From NCBI GenBank assembly GCA_943326215.1, contig CALPSK010000025.1, forward strand, positions 1 to 8,447: a stretch of 8,447 bases of DNA, read 5' to 3'. The translations under genes were made by a program, and so were the position numbers. Below the pieces are notes generated by a model. It saw nothing but the letters and a program-made list of their open reading frames with translations, was not told the DNA's origin and did no database searches. Of the stretch, positions 1-6,495 are shown one piece after another. Position 1 is the first letter of the stretch, and every line of letters starts with the position of its first letter. This DNA is from Sediminibacterium ginsengisoli (GTDB taxonomy: Bacteria > Bacteroidota > Bacteroidia > Chitinophagales > Chitinophagaceae).

Positions 1-463
1 CAGTCTTATGTACTTCCATAATACGCTCCCAAGCACGGTAGATACGAGCAGATTTACGGCTTAAGTGAAGATTACCATCGCGGTCTTCTTTTTCTACAAC
101 CATTACCTCAACTGTATCGCCAGTTTTAACACCATTGGTGTCACGGAATTCATTTAATGAAACTAGACCATCACTTTTAAAACCAATGTTTACAACAACA
201 TCTGTTTTAGTTAAAGCAACTACTAATCCCTTCATAATTTCTCCATCCGAAATTTGTACGAAAGTGCCATCATACACTTTATCATACTTTACTCTTTCAG
301 CTTCTGCATAATGACTAACGTTACGTTTGTCAACGCTCCAATCAAAATCGTCATGCGCTGTAATAATTTGTTCAGGTGCTTTTGGTGTCGCAGTTGCTTC
401 AACAGCTGTAGCGCCGTCGAATTCCTGTGCGTCTGCGTTTAGGTTTTTAATAAATAATCTCAT
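1..463 (-). CDS. rpsA: 30S ribosomal protein S1, N-terminal part (3' end outside window)
   Basis: S1 binds mRNA on the small subunit and helps load it into the decoding channel. Only the first 154 residues are here; the gene runs off position 1. The reading frame is open from the ATG at 463. After a variable acidic/alanine-rich N-terminus (about residues 1-35), a conserved-looking block around DDFDW (38-42) leads into the first S1/OB-fold domain, about residues 74-137, with GFKSDGL, EFRD and HLSRKSAR as landmarks. The next in-frame methionine is residue 77, inside that domain, so 463 is the best start. Upstream there is no Shine-Dalgarno sequence; a hairpin and a Bacteroidota-type -7 box lie within 40 bases. 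It is separated by 172 bases from the preceding flavoprotein gene and probably forms its own transcription unit. Family assignment is from recognised sequence; the full domain count cannot be seen. Confidence 0.95.
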   Translation of the reverse strand, partial: MRLFIKNLNADAQEFDGATAVEATATPKAPEQIITAHDDFDWSVDKRNVSHYAEAERVKYDKVYDGTFVQISDGEIMKGLVVALTKTDVVVNIGFKSDGLVSLNEFRDTNGVKTGDTVEVMVVEKEDRDGNLHLSRKSARIYRAWERIMEVHKT

Positions 464-469
464 ATAAAA

Positions 470-489
470 TCCGGTGTTTTTGAACCGGA
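470..489 (-). promoter_or_regulatory. Hairpin in the rpsA leader, next to the start codon
   Basis: On the minus strand TCCGGT and ACCGGA form a perfect 6-bp, mostly G+C stem around an 8-base loop, followed by TTTTAT and then the rpsA ATG. If transcription begins about 7 bases after the -7 box at 493-500, this hairpin fills nearly the whole 5' leader. It could control S1 translation (S1 autoregulates in E. coli) or stabilise the 5' end. Its shape, a stem followed by a short U run, could also act as a weak terminator. The pairing is seen; the function is inferred. Confidence 0.5.
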
Positions 490-492
490 CGG

Positions 493-500
493 CAAAGGTA
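493..500 (-). promoter_or_regulatory. Probable rpsA promoter, -7 box TACCTTTG
   Basis: The minus-strand sequence TACCTTTG fits the Bacteroidota housekeeping -7 consensus TAnnTTTG exactly and lies 30 bases upstream of the rpsA ATG. It is the only intergenic match on the coding strand in the window. The -33 TTTG element is poor: the expected place, about 20 bases upstream, holds a TTAAGG-like sequence. The predicted start of transcription would be near 486-489. Confidence 0.6.
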
Positions 501-502
501 GG

Positions 503-534
503 AAAAAACCCATTAAATAGCCTTAAAATGGGCT
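503..534 (-). terminator. Candidate rho-independent terminator before rpsA
   Basis: On the minus strand AGCCCATT and AATGGGTT can pair (six Watson-Crick pairs, one G-U and a closing A-U) around a 12-base loop, followed by TTTTCC. This would end transcripts of the flavoprotein/map end of the operon just ahead of the rpsA promoter. The stem is modest and the loop long, so efficiency is uncertain. A second, weaker option lies at 602-637, where AGGTTT overlapping the flavoprotein stop can pair with AAACCT followed by TTTT. Confidence 0.45.
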
Positions 535-635
535 AAAAAATATGCAATTTATGAGCTATAAACTATTGATAGTCAATATGATTAGGCAGTCCTTGAGAAA
601 AAGGTTTGAAAGGGGGCTACTTTGGCTATAAAAAC

Positions 636-1913
636 CTAAGCCATCTGACCCATATGTTGGGCTGCAATCCAGCCTGAAGTCCAAGCGTGTTGGAAATTAA
701 AACCACCGGTAATGCCATCTACATCCATCATTTCTCCGGCAAAATGAAGTCCTGGTATTAGTTTACTTTCCATCGTGCTAGCCTCAATTTCATTTAATTC
801 TACTCCCCCACAAGTAACAAACTCTTCTTTAAAAGTAGTTTTACCTTTGATGGGTAAAGTAGTTCTTACTAAATGTTGAATTAATATTTGTTGTTGTGTC
901 GATTTTAAATCGGCCCACTTAAGAGAGGTATTTATTGCTGCTGCTTGTAAAAAATAATGCCATAATCTATTGGGTAAATTAAATGGATTTTTTGAACCCA
1001 TTTCTCTTTTACCAAAGTCTAATCTGAAATTGATCCATTCCATTTTTAAACTTTGTTCAGTGTAAGTAGGTACCCAGTTGATAATAATTTGTCCTTCGTA
1101 ATTCACCGCCGCCATTTCTCTTGCACACCATGCCGATAATTTAATAGCCGCAGGCCCACTCATTCCCCAATGGGTTATTAATAAAGGTCCTTTTTCAATA
1201 TGTTTATTGCCCGCCCATTGAATACTTGCATTGTCTACCGCCACGCCCATTAAACTTGTAATTGTTTTATCGCTGGTATTAAAAGTAAATAAAGAAGGTA
1301 CAGGTTCTACAATACTATGCCCTAAACGAATAAGCCATTCAAAACTACTTGCTTTTAACATGCCTCCTGTTGCCATACAAATTGCATCGGCATGTATTGT
1401 TGTGTTATTCGAAACTGTAATAGCAAAACGCTGAGAAGTATGAATAGTAGTGCTAGCATTAGCATTAGCATCATCCTGCACATTTTGTTTCACTACATCT
1501 ACAACTTCATGATTTAATAAAACTTGAATTTTATACTCTTTTACTTTATTCAGTAAACATTCTATAATGGTCTCGGAATTATTGGTAGTAGGAAACATTC
1601 TGCCATCCTTTTCAGTATGTAAGCTCACCCCATTTTTAGCAAACCAAGCAATGGTATTTTTAGTGGCGAATTGATAAAATGCTTTTTTTAAAAAGCGAGC
1701 TCCTCTAGGATATTTTTTTAAAAGTAGTTCTACATCAGGGCAGGCATGCGTTACATTACAACGGCCACCACCGCTTACTTTCACCTTCGACAAAATTTTA
1801 GTAGTCTTTTCTAGAATAGAAATTTCCCAATCGGGATGTAACTCCGCAATTTGAATAGCAGAAAAAAATCCAGCTGCACCTCCCCCTATGACAACTATTT
1901 TTTTCTTTCCCAT
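636..1913 (-). CDS. HI0933/YhiN-family FAD-dependent oxidoreductase
   Basis: This is a 425-residue flavoprotein of the HI0933-like (YhiN/BaiN-related) family, usually about 400 residues. An N-terminal Rossmann FAD-binding motif is clear at residues 7-18 (VVIGGGAAGFFS), with an acidic residue (E35) at the end of the second strand. It is followed by the family hallmark VSGGGRCNVTH (46-56), an ATGG segment (181-184), and the C-terminal flavin-binding block from FAGEMMDVDG through TGGFNFQHAW (391-411). The substrate is not known from sequence; family members are annotated as NAD(P)/FAD-dependent oxidoreductases or aminoacetone-oxidase-like proteins. The start at 1913 puts the FAD motif at the expected distance from the N-terminus. 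It begins 29 bases after the map stop, so co-transcription with map is likely. An Ala/Asn-rich insertion at about residues 149-154 comes from a hexamer repeat. It has no evident link to translation. Confidence 0.9.
   Translation of the reverse strand: MGKKKIVVIGGGAAGFFSAIQIAELHPDWEISILEKTTKILSKVKVSGGGRCNVTHACPDVELLLKKYPRGARFLKKAFYQFATKNTIAWFAKNGVSLHTEKDGRMFPTTNNSETIIECLLNKVKEYKIQVLLNHEVVDVVKQNVQDDANANASTTIHTSQRFAITVSNNTTIHADAICMATGGMLKASSFEWLIRLGHSIVEPVPSLFTFNTSDKTITSLMGVAVDNASIQWAGNKHIEKGPLLITHWGMSGPAAIKLSAWCAREMAAVNYEGQIIINWVPTYTEQSLKMEWINFRLDFGKREMGSKNPFNLPNRLWHYFLQAAAINTSLKWADLKSTQQQILIQHLVRTTLPIKGKTTFKEEFVTCGGVELNEIEASTMESKLIPGLHFAGEMMDVDGITGGFNFQHAWTSGWIAAQHMGQMA
1454..1471. repeat. Three tandem TAGCAT hexamers inside the flavoprotein gene
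   Basis: Three exact head-to-tail copies of TAGCAT, read on the coding strand as alternating Ala-Asn codons. They lie in a low-complexity stretch (about residues 147-156) between predicted strands. A six-base unit keeps the frame whatever the copy number, so length variation would be tolerated. Confidence 0.8.
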
Positions 1914-1942
1914 AAAAAAGGTTTTACAACAAATGACCTAGG

Positions 1943-2746
1943 CTAATAATAAGATGTATTTAAATTACTATTTGCTTTTTCTGCTGCTTCAATAATTGAA
2001 AAATCGGATAAAATAAGTGCTTCTTTATTCTTCACACATACATCATGTTCAAAATGAACAGACACTTTGCCATCCTGTGTTTTGACTGTCCAGCCATCTT
2101 CTTCTGTAAATACTTTATGCGTACCTAAATTAATCATTGGTTCAATAGCGAGTACCAAGTTCTCTTTCATTTTAAGTCCGGTTCCTCTTTTACCATAATT
2201 AGGTACTTGTGGGTCTTCGTGTAAACTTGTTCCTAGTCCATGTCCTACTAATTCTCTCACCACTCCATAGCCATGTAACTTTTCAGTATGTTCTTGAATG
2301 GCAAAACCAATATCTCCCACTCTATTATTGACAATGGCTTTTTCAATGCCTTTGTATAAAGACTCCTTAGTGACTTTTACTAATTGTAATAATTCAGGGG
2401 CCACTTCTCCTATAATAAAAGTATAGGCGTGGTCTCCATGCCATCCATTCAATACCACTCCTAAGTCTATGGAAACAATATCCCCTTCTTTTAAAGGCGT
2501 TTTATTCGGAAATCCATGTACCACTACATCATTCACAGAAGCACATATATTATGCGGATAACCATGGTAGTTATAAAAAGAAAGCGTGGCCTTATGGTCT
2601 TTAACAAATTGCATACAGAACTGATCTATGTCTAAAGTAGTCATACCCGGTTTTAATTGAGTGGCCACTTGCGTCAAAGTTTTGCTTACCAATAAGGCAG
2701 CCTCCTTCATTAAATTAACTTGCTCCTCTGTTTTTGTATAAACCAT
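1943..2746 (-). CDS. map: Methionine aminopeptidase, type I
   Basis: Map removes the initiator methionine from nascent cytosolic proteins, using a two-metal centre in a pita-bread fold. With the start at 2746 the protein has 267 residues, in line with bacterial type I enzymes. The metal ligands are visible: D94 (SIDLG), D105 (HGDHAY), H169 (GHGLG), E202 (AIEPM) and E233 (HFEHD). H77 (VVVHGFP) and H176 (LHEDP) match the conserved active-site histidines. There is no N-terminal zinc-finger extension. An in-frame ATG at 2773 would add nine residues (MFIYKIKGI), but it lies in the stem of an intergenic hairpin and the added residues are not family-like. The 2746 start is preceded by AAAAGGA at Shine-Dalgarno distance. 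It follows secY by 85 bases, as in many bacteria. The last ~20 residues are a short, variable tail. Confidence 0.95.
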   Translation of the reverse strand: MVYTKTEEQVNLMKEAALLVSKTLTQVATQLKPGMTTLDIDQFCMQFVKDHKATLSFYNYHGYPHNICASVNDVVVHGFPNKTPLKEGDIVSIDLGVVLNGWHGDHAYTFIIGEVAPELLQLVKVTKESLYKGIEKAIVNNRVGDIGFAIQEHTEKLHGYGVVRELVGHGLGTSLHEDPQVPNYGKRGTGLKMKENLVLAIEPMINLGTHKVFTEEDGWTVKTQDGKVSVHFEHDVCVKNKEALILSDFSIIEAAEKANSNLNTSYY

Positions 2747-2749
2747 AAT

Positions 2750-2756
2750 TCCTTTT
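2750..2756 (-). promoter_or_regulatory. Shine-Dalgarno-like site of map
   Basis: AAAAGGA lies four bases (ATT plus one) upstream of the ATG at 2746 on the minus strand. It is one of very few SD-like sequences in the window and supports 2746 over 2773 as the map start. In Bacteroidota, SD pairing contributes little in general, so the functional weight is uncertain. Confidence 0.45.
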
Positions 2757-2760
2757 ATCT

Positions 2761-2796
2761 TATAAATAAACAAACCTGTCGTTTAATAGACAGGTT
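2761..2796 (-). terminator. Terminator-like hairpin between secY and map
   Basis: AACCTGTC (minus strand, 2796-2789) and GACAGGTT (2780-2773) form a perfect 8-bp stem with an 8-base loop, followed by the T-rich tract TGTTTATTTAT. This is the best inverted repeat in the window. It may be a partial (read-through) terminator that lowers expression of map and the flavoprotein relative to the ribosomal genes, or an mRNA-processing or 3'-end-stabilising stem. The T tract is interrupted, and no promoter matching TAnnTTTG is seen before map, so complete termination here is unlikely. Confidence 0.6.
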
Positions 2797-2831
2797 CGTA
2801 AATATAAATATTTTAACTAGTACCTTTTAAA

Positions 2832-4178
2832 CTATATAGGTGAATTTGTAATAGGCTGTCTTCCTTGAATACGTCCGGTATTCATTAATCCATCGTATTG
2901 ACGCATTAATAAATGTGTTTCTATTTGTTGTAATGTATCTAAAACAACACCTACCATAATTAATAAGGATGTTCCACCAAAGAAAGTACTGAAACCTTGT
3001 GTCACCCCTAATTTTTGAGCAAAGCCTGGTAAGATACCTACTAGTGCTAATAAGATGGCACCAGGTAAAGTAATTTTATCCATCACGGCTCCAATATAAT
3101 CGGTAGTAGGTTGGCCTGGTTTAACACCTGGCACAAAACCATTATTACGCTTAAGGTCTTCAGAAATTTGTTTTGGATTAAAGATTAACGCAGTATATAA
3201 AAAGGTAAATCCAATAACCATAATAGAATAAATTAACATGTACCAAACATTACTATGGTCGTTAAATATTCTAACAATACCCTGTGCTGAATCGATATTG
3301 GTGAAGGAAACTAAAGTTGGTAAGAACATGATTGCTTGCGCAAAAATGATAGGCATTACACCCGCACTATTTACTTTAACAGGTAAAAATTGACGTGCAC
3401 CACCCACTTGAGAACCACCAATGATTTGCTTTGCATAAGTAACAGGTATTTTACGTACACCTTGTACTAGTAAAATTAAACCCATAATAACCGTTACTAA
3501 AATAGCAATCTCAATTAAAAATATTAATACACCACCGCCACCTTTTTGACTCTTAGAACTAAATTCTAAAATAAGTGATTGTGGTAAACGACCTAAGATA
3601 CCCACCATGATAATAATAGATGTACCATTTCCTAAACCTTTATCTTGTATTTTTTCACCTAACCACATTACAAATAATGTACCGGCAGTTAAAGTAATAA
3701 CAGTGGATAACCAGAAAAATGGTTTGAAGGCAGGGATAAGCGCATCTGCATATCCAGGACTATTTAAATAAGCAACATAAGCACCCGCTTGAAAGACAGT
3801 AACGATTACTGTTAAATAACGAGTCCATTGATTAATTTTATTACGACCGCTCTCTCCTTCTTTTTGAACTTTTTGTAATTGAGGAACCAAGATGGTCATT
3901 AACTGCATAAAGATAGATGCAGAAATATAAGGCATAATACCCAATGCTAAAACTGATGCTTGCGAAAACGCACCACCAGCAAACATATCAAAAACACCTA
4001 ACAAGCCATTGTTACTTCCAGATTTTTGTGCGGCTTCAATAGCCAAAGGATCAATACCAGGCAATGTAATTTGCGCACCAATACGGTAGGTTAATACTAA
4101 AGCTAAAGTGACTAGAATTTTACTTCTTAAGTCAGAGATAGTCCAGATATTTTTTAAAGTATCAAGTAATTTTTTCAT
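2832..4178 (-). CDS. secY: Preprotein translocase subunit SecY
   Basis: SecY is the channel of the Sec translocon in the inner membrane; it works with SecE/SecG and SecA or the ribosome. At 448 residues it is close to the usual length. Ten hydrophobic segments can be placed at about 21-36, 74-96, 120-138, 154-174, 186-206, 217-240, 272-291, 312-334, 369-386 and 403-418. The plug region is GLLGVFDMFAGGAF (58-71). The cytosolic loop RKIPVTYAKQ (242-251) and LPVKVNSAGVMPIIFAQ (265-281) are hallmarks, as is the large loop around NGFVPGVKPGQPT (346-358) that contacts the ribosome and SecA. The C-terminal tail has LMRQYDGLM followed by about 16 variable residues. A glycine run (213-216) sits just before the sixth membrane segment. 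It follows rplO at 78 bases, the standard spc order, and is flanked on both sides by terminator-like hairpins. Confidence 0.97.
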   Translation of the reverse strand: MKKLLDTLKNIWTISDLRSKILVTLALVLTYRIGAQITLPGIDPLAIEAAQKSGSNNGLLGVFDMFAGGAFSQASVLALGIMPYISASIFMQLMTILVPQLQKVQKEGESGRNKINQWTRYLTVIVTVFQAGAYVAYLNSPGYADALIPAFKPFFWLSTVITLTAGTLFVMWLGEKIQDKGLGNGTSIIIMVGILGRLPQSLILEFSSKSQKGGGGVLIFLIEIAILVTVIMGLILLVQGVRKIPVTYAKQIIGGSQVGGARQFLPVKVNSAGVMPIIFAQAIMFLPTLVSFTNIDSAQGIVRIFNDHSNVWYMLIYSIMVIGFTFLYTALIFNPKQISEDLKRNNGFVPGVKPGQPTTDYIGAVMDKITLPGAILLALVGILPGFAQKLGVTQGFSTFFGGTSLLIMVGVVLDTLQQIETHLLMRQYDGLMNTGRIQGRQPITNSPI

Positions 4179-4211
4179 CAGTGTTTAATTATTGTCCAAA
4201 AAGCACTTTTC

Positions 4212-4240
4212 AAATTAAAAAGACGCCCATTTGCACGTCT
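4212..4240 (-). terminator. Terminator-like hairpin between rplO and secY
   Basis: On the minus strand AGACGT and GCGTCT can form a 6-bp stem (one U-G pair) with an 8-base loop, directly followed by TTTTAATTT. It lies 17 bases after the rplO stop and 34 bases before the secY ATG. A partial terminator would reduce secY output relative to the ribosomal genes; a processing site is an alternative. The structure is seen, the function inferred. Confidence 0.5.
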
Positions 4241-4256
4241 CGAATATACAGAAATA

Positions 4257-4703
4257 TTAGATAATTTCAATGGTTCCACCTGCTGCAACAATGGCTTCTT
4301 GCGCCTTCTTGCTAGCTGCGTTCACTCTAAAATTGATCTTTGTTTTCAATTCACCGTTTGCTAACACTTTTACCAAGTCTGTACGTGCTATCAAACTATT
4401 CATGTACAAGTTTTCTGGAGTAATTTCTTTGAAACCGTATTTCTCGATTAATTGGTCTAATTGACCTAAGTTGAATACAACGTATTCGATTCTGTTGATG
4501 TTCTTAAATCCACGCTTAGGAACTCTACGTTGGATAGGCATTTGACCACCTTCGTGTGCCATTTTGCTTTTGTAACCAGCACGAGACTGACCACCTTTGT
4601 TACCTTTTGTAGATGTACCACCTTTACCAGATGCTTCTCCTCTACCAATTCTAATTGCTTTGTGAACTGAACCTGCTGCAGGTTTTAAATTGTGTAATTT
4701 CAT
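4257..4703 (-). CDS. rplO: 50S ribosomal protein L15
   Basis: L15 is a late-assembling large-subunit protein whose extended N-terminal arm threads into 23S rRNA. The 148-residue product shows the typical Gly/Lys/Arg-rich arm (about residues 18-60, with RGEASGKGGTSTKG and GGQMPIQRRVPKRGF). The globular C-terminal part carries the family signature region at about 112-143 (KVLANGELKTKINFRVNAASKKAQEAI). Length and start are standard (MKLHNLKPAAGS). The start codon follows an A-rich run with no Shine-Dalgarno sequence. A small GGGG/CCCC hairpin lies about 20 bases upstream and a terminator-like hairpin lies downstream. The gene sits between rpmD and secY as in most bacteria. Confidence 0.97.
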   Translation of the reverse strand: MKLHNLKPAAGSVHKAIRIGRGEASGKGGTSTKGNKGGQSRAGYKSKMAHEGGQMPIQRRVPKRGFKNINRIEYVVFNLGQLDQLIEKYGFKEITPENLYMNSLIARTDLVKVLANGELKTKINFRVNAASKKAQEAIVAAGGTIEII

Positions 4704-4722
4704 TTTTTTGATTTTTACTTTC

Positions 4723-4735
4723 GGGGTATCTCCCC
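4723..4735 (-). promoter_or_regulatory. Small G/C hairpin in the rplO leader
   Basis: GGGG and CCCC pair around the five-base loop AGATA, 19 bases upstream of the rplO ATG. It stands out in an otherwise A+T-rich spacer. It is too short to claim a function; it could modulate rplO translation or be incidental. Confidence 0.25.
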
Positions 4736-4766
4736 TCGCTTATTTATAAATATTGAAGAAAACAGC

Positions 4767-4952
4767 TTATGCTATTTCTTCCACTTTTACTAAGTGTAAT
4801 ACTTTGTTAACCATACCTAAGATTTGTGGAGTTGCCTCAACTTCTTTAGTAGCGTTTAACTTTCTTAAACCCAATGCAATTAAAGTTTGTTTTTGACGCT
4901 CTGATCTGTCAATACCACTTTTTACTTGCGTAATTTTTATTTTTTTCATCAT
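4767..4952 (-). CDS. rpmD: 50S ribosomal protein L30
   Basis: L30 is a small large-subunit protein with a two-layer alpha/beta fold. The 61-residue product matches bacterial L30 in length and pattern: KKIKITQVKSGID (3-15), then ERQKQTLIALGLRKLN (18-33) and TPQILGMVNKVLHLVKVEE (41-59). The protein opens with two methionine codons, ATGATG, so the start may instead be 4949; homologues usually begin MKKIKITQ or MAKIKITQ, which slightly favours the second. Neither has a Shine-Dalgarno sequence. It lies 42 bases after rpsE and 63 before rplO. Confidence 0.93.
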   Translation of the reverse strand: MMKKIKITQVKSGIDRSERQKQTLIALGLRKLNATKEVEATPQILGMVNKVLHLVKVEEIA

Positions 4953-4994
4953 TGAATTATTTATAATCGTATTAAGAATTCGCTATTGTTAAGC

Positions 4995-5516
4995 TTATCC
5001 GTTGAATACTTTTGATAATTTGATATTTCTTGTTTTAGCCACTTGAACTGGCTCACGTAATAAACCTAAAGCTTTGATCGTTGCTTTTACCACGTTATGT
5101 GGATTCGCAGAACCTAAACTCTTAGCTAAGATATCCGTGATACCTGCGCTCTCTAATACAGCACGCATGCTACCACCCGCAATTACACCGGCTCCGTGTG
5201 CAGCTGGCTTAATCATTACTTTAGCAGCACCTTCTTTAGCCAATTGCTCATGAGGAATTGTTCCGTGCATAATAGGCACTTTCACTAAGTTCTTTTTAGC
5301 ATCTTCAATACCTTTTGTAATAGCTTCTTGAACTTCTTTGGCTTTTCCTAGACCTTGACCTACAACGCCATTTTCGTTACCTACTACTACTAAAGCTGAG
5401 AAGCTAAAAGTACGTCCACCCTTTGTTGTTTTAACTACACGGTTGATAGAAACTACTTTTTCTTTTAGTTCTACATCACCTGCAGCTTTAACTTTATTTA
5501 CATTTAATTTAGACAT
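4995..5516 (-). CDS. rpsE: 30S ribosomal protein S5
   Basis: S5 sits on the small subunit near the mRNA entry and affects decoding accuracy. The 173-residue product has the N-terminal double-stranded-RNA-binding-like domain with [18 protein letters not shown] (29-46), where changes in the KGGR loop give spectinomycin resistance in other bacteria; no such change is evident here. It then carries [17 protein letters not shown] (50-66) and the C-terminal GTGVIAGG-like segment [19 protein letters not shown] (107-125) and [10 protein letters not shown] (136-145). The [11 protein letters not shown] form rather than the E. coli VGFGYGKAREV is typical of Bacteroidota. It starts 26 bases after rplR with an A-rich leader. 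Confidence 0.97.
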   Translation of the reverse strand: MSKLNVNKVKAAGDVELKEKVVSINRVVKTTKGGRTFSFSALVVVGNENGVVGQGLGKAKEVQEAITKGIEDAKKNLVKVPIMHGTIPHEQLAKEGAAKVMIKPAAHGAGVIAGGSMRAVLESAGITDILAKSLGSANPHNVVKATIKALGLLREPVQVAKTRNIKLSKVFNG

Positions 5517-5542
5517 GTTTTTCTATTAATATTTTTATCAAA

Positions 5543-5893
5543 TTAAAATTGAAGTCCACCCTCTCTTGCACCTTCTGCAACTGCCTTAATTCTACCGTGG
5601 TATAAATTACCACCTCTGTCGAATACACATGTTGTGATTGAAAGCGCTGCTGCTTTTTTAGCCACTGATTGACCAGCTAATTTTGCTTTATCAATTTTTG
5701 CTACTTTTTGAGCAGCAATATCTGCTTCTCTAGAAGAAGAGGAAGCTAATGTTACTCCGTTAACATCATCAATTAATTGACAATAAATATCGGCGTTACT
5801 TCTAAATACAGATAAACGAGGTTTCGCTGAAGTACCTGTTACTTTTTTACGAATTCTATATCTGATCTTTTGTCTTTGAGCTAATTTACTCAT
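5543..5893 (-). CDS. rplR: 50S ribosomal protein L18
   Basis: L18 binds 5S rRNA together with L5 and L25 and fixes it in the central protuberance of the large subunit. The 116-residue product has the basic N-terminal tail (1-20), RLSVFRSNADIYCQLID (26-42) and the conserved C-terminal end FDRGGNLYHGRIKAVAEGAREGGLQF (91-116). Length is standard. It begins 50 bases after rplF; that spacer contains a short G+C-rich patch (about 5912-5932) in A-rich sequence, without a convincing hairpin, and no Shine-Dalgarno sequence. Confidence 0.97.
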   Translation of the reverse strand: MSKLAQRQKIRYRIRKKVTGTSAKPRLSVFRSNADIYCQLIDDVNGVTLASSSSREADIAAQKVAKIDKAKLAGQSVAKKAAALSITTCVFDRGGNLYHGRIKAVAEGAREGGLQF

Positions 5894-5943
5894 GTTATTT
5901 ATTTTTTAGTCGAGCGATGCTGCCGCCCTGTTTTTTTTAATGT

Positions 5944-6495
5944 TTATTTACCAGCTGCTTTACCTGCTTTTCTTCTTACCACCTCATCAGAGTAACGCAC
6001 ACCTTTACCTTTGTATGGTTCTGGTTTACGTAAACCGCGAATCTTAGCAGCTACTTGTCCAATTAATTGTTTGTCGCTACCCTCTAAAAAGATTTTAGGA
6101 TTTTGTCCTTTCTCTGTAGTAGTAGAAACTTTTAATTCTTTAGGTACTTCAAAAATGATATTGTGAGAATATCCTAAAGCAAGGTCTAATATATTACCAG
6201 CGTTGGTGGCTTTAAAACCCACACCCACTAATTCTAAGTCTTTTTTGTATCCTTCTGTAACACCTTTCACCAAGTTGCTAATTAAAGAACGGTATAAACC
6301 GTGCATAGCTCTGTGACGAATTTGTTCTGTAGGACGCTTAACAATTAACTCTTCAGCAGTGATTTCAATGATGATATCACGATCAATTTCTTGTGTTAAA
6401 GTTCCTTTAGGACCTTTCACTGTTACCACAGCGCCATCTACAGTGATGGTTACTCCTTTTGGGATACTTACCGGTTTTTTTCCAATTCTAGACAT
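5944..6495 (-). CDS. rplF: 50S ribosomal protein L6
   Basis: L6 is a two-domain large-subunit protein near the GTPase-associated centre and the sarcin-ricin loop. The 183-residue product starts with the common MSRIGKKPVSIPKGV. The two tandem beta-rich repeats cover roughly 8-80 and 90-165. The C-terminal family signature KPEPYKGKGVRY (157-168) is intact, and a short Lys/Ala-rich tail follows. Its start codon is preceded by ACGACT, the last six bases of which (with the A of the ATG) can pair with an upstream segment (see the leader feature at 6495-6551). The spacer to rpsH is 87 bases, the longest inside the ribosomal block. Confidence 0.97.
   Translation of the reverse strand: MSRIGKKPVSIPKGVTITVDGAVVTVKGPKGTLTQEIDRDIIIEITAEELIVKRPTEQIRHRAMHGLYRSLISNLVKGVTEGYKKDLELVGVGFKATNAGNILDLALGYSHNIIFEVPKELKVSTTTEKGQNPKIFLEGSDKQLIGQVAAKIRGLRKPEPYKGKGVRYSDEVVRRKAGKAAGK

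Noticed and set aside
254..442. Plus-strand open frame of 62 codons
   Set aside because: It lies antisense to the well-supported N-terminal part of rpsA and its Cys/Phe-rich product resembles no family I recognise.
564..578. Inverted repeat TATTGA-TAG-TCAATA in the rpsA upstream spacer
   Set aside because: It is a short A+T-rich palindrome with no U tract and no second copy; it could be an operator but nothing supports that.
464..635. Search for infA, rpmJ or a small RNA gene in the 172-base spacer
   Set aside because: No open frame resembling IF1 or L36 exists on either strand; the spacer is accounted for by terminator, promoter and leader candidates only.
2747..2773. Longer N-terminus for map starting at the ATG at 2773
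   Set aside because: That start lies in the arm of the intergenic hairpin, lacks a leader, and adds residues absent from type I enzymes, whereas 2746 has an SD-like site.
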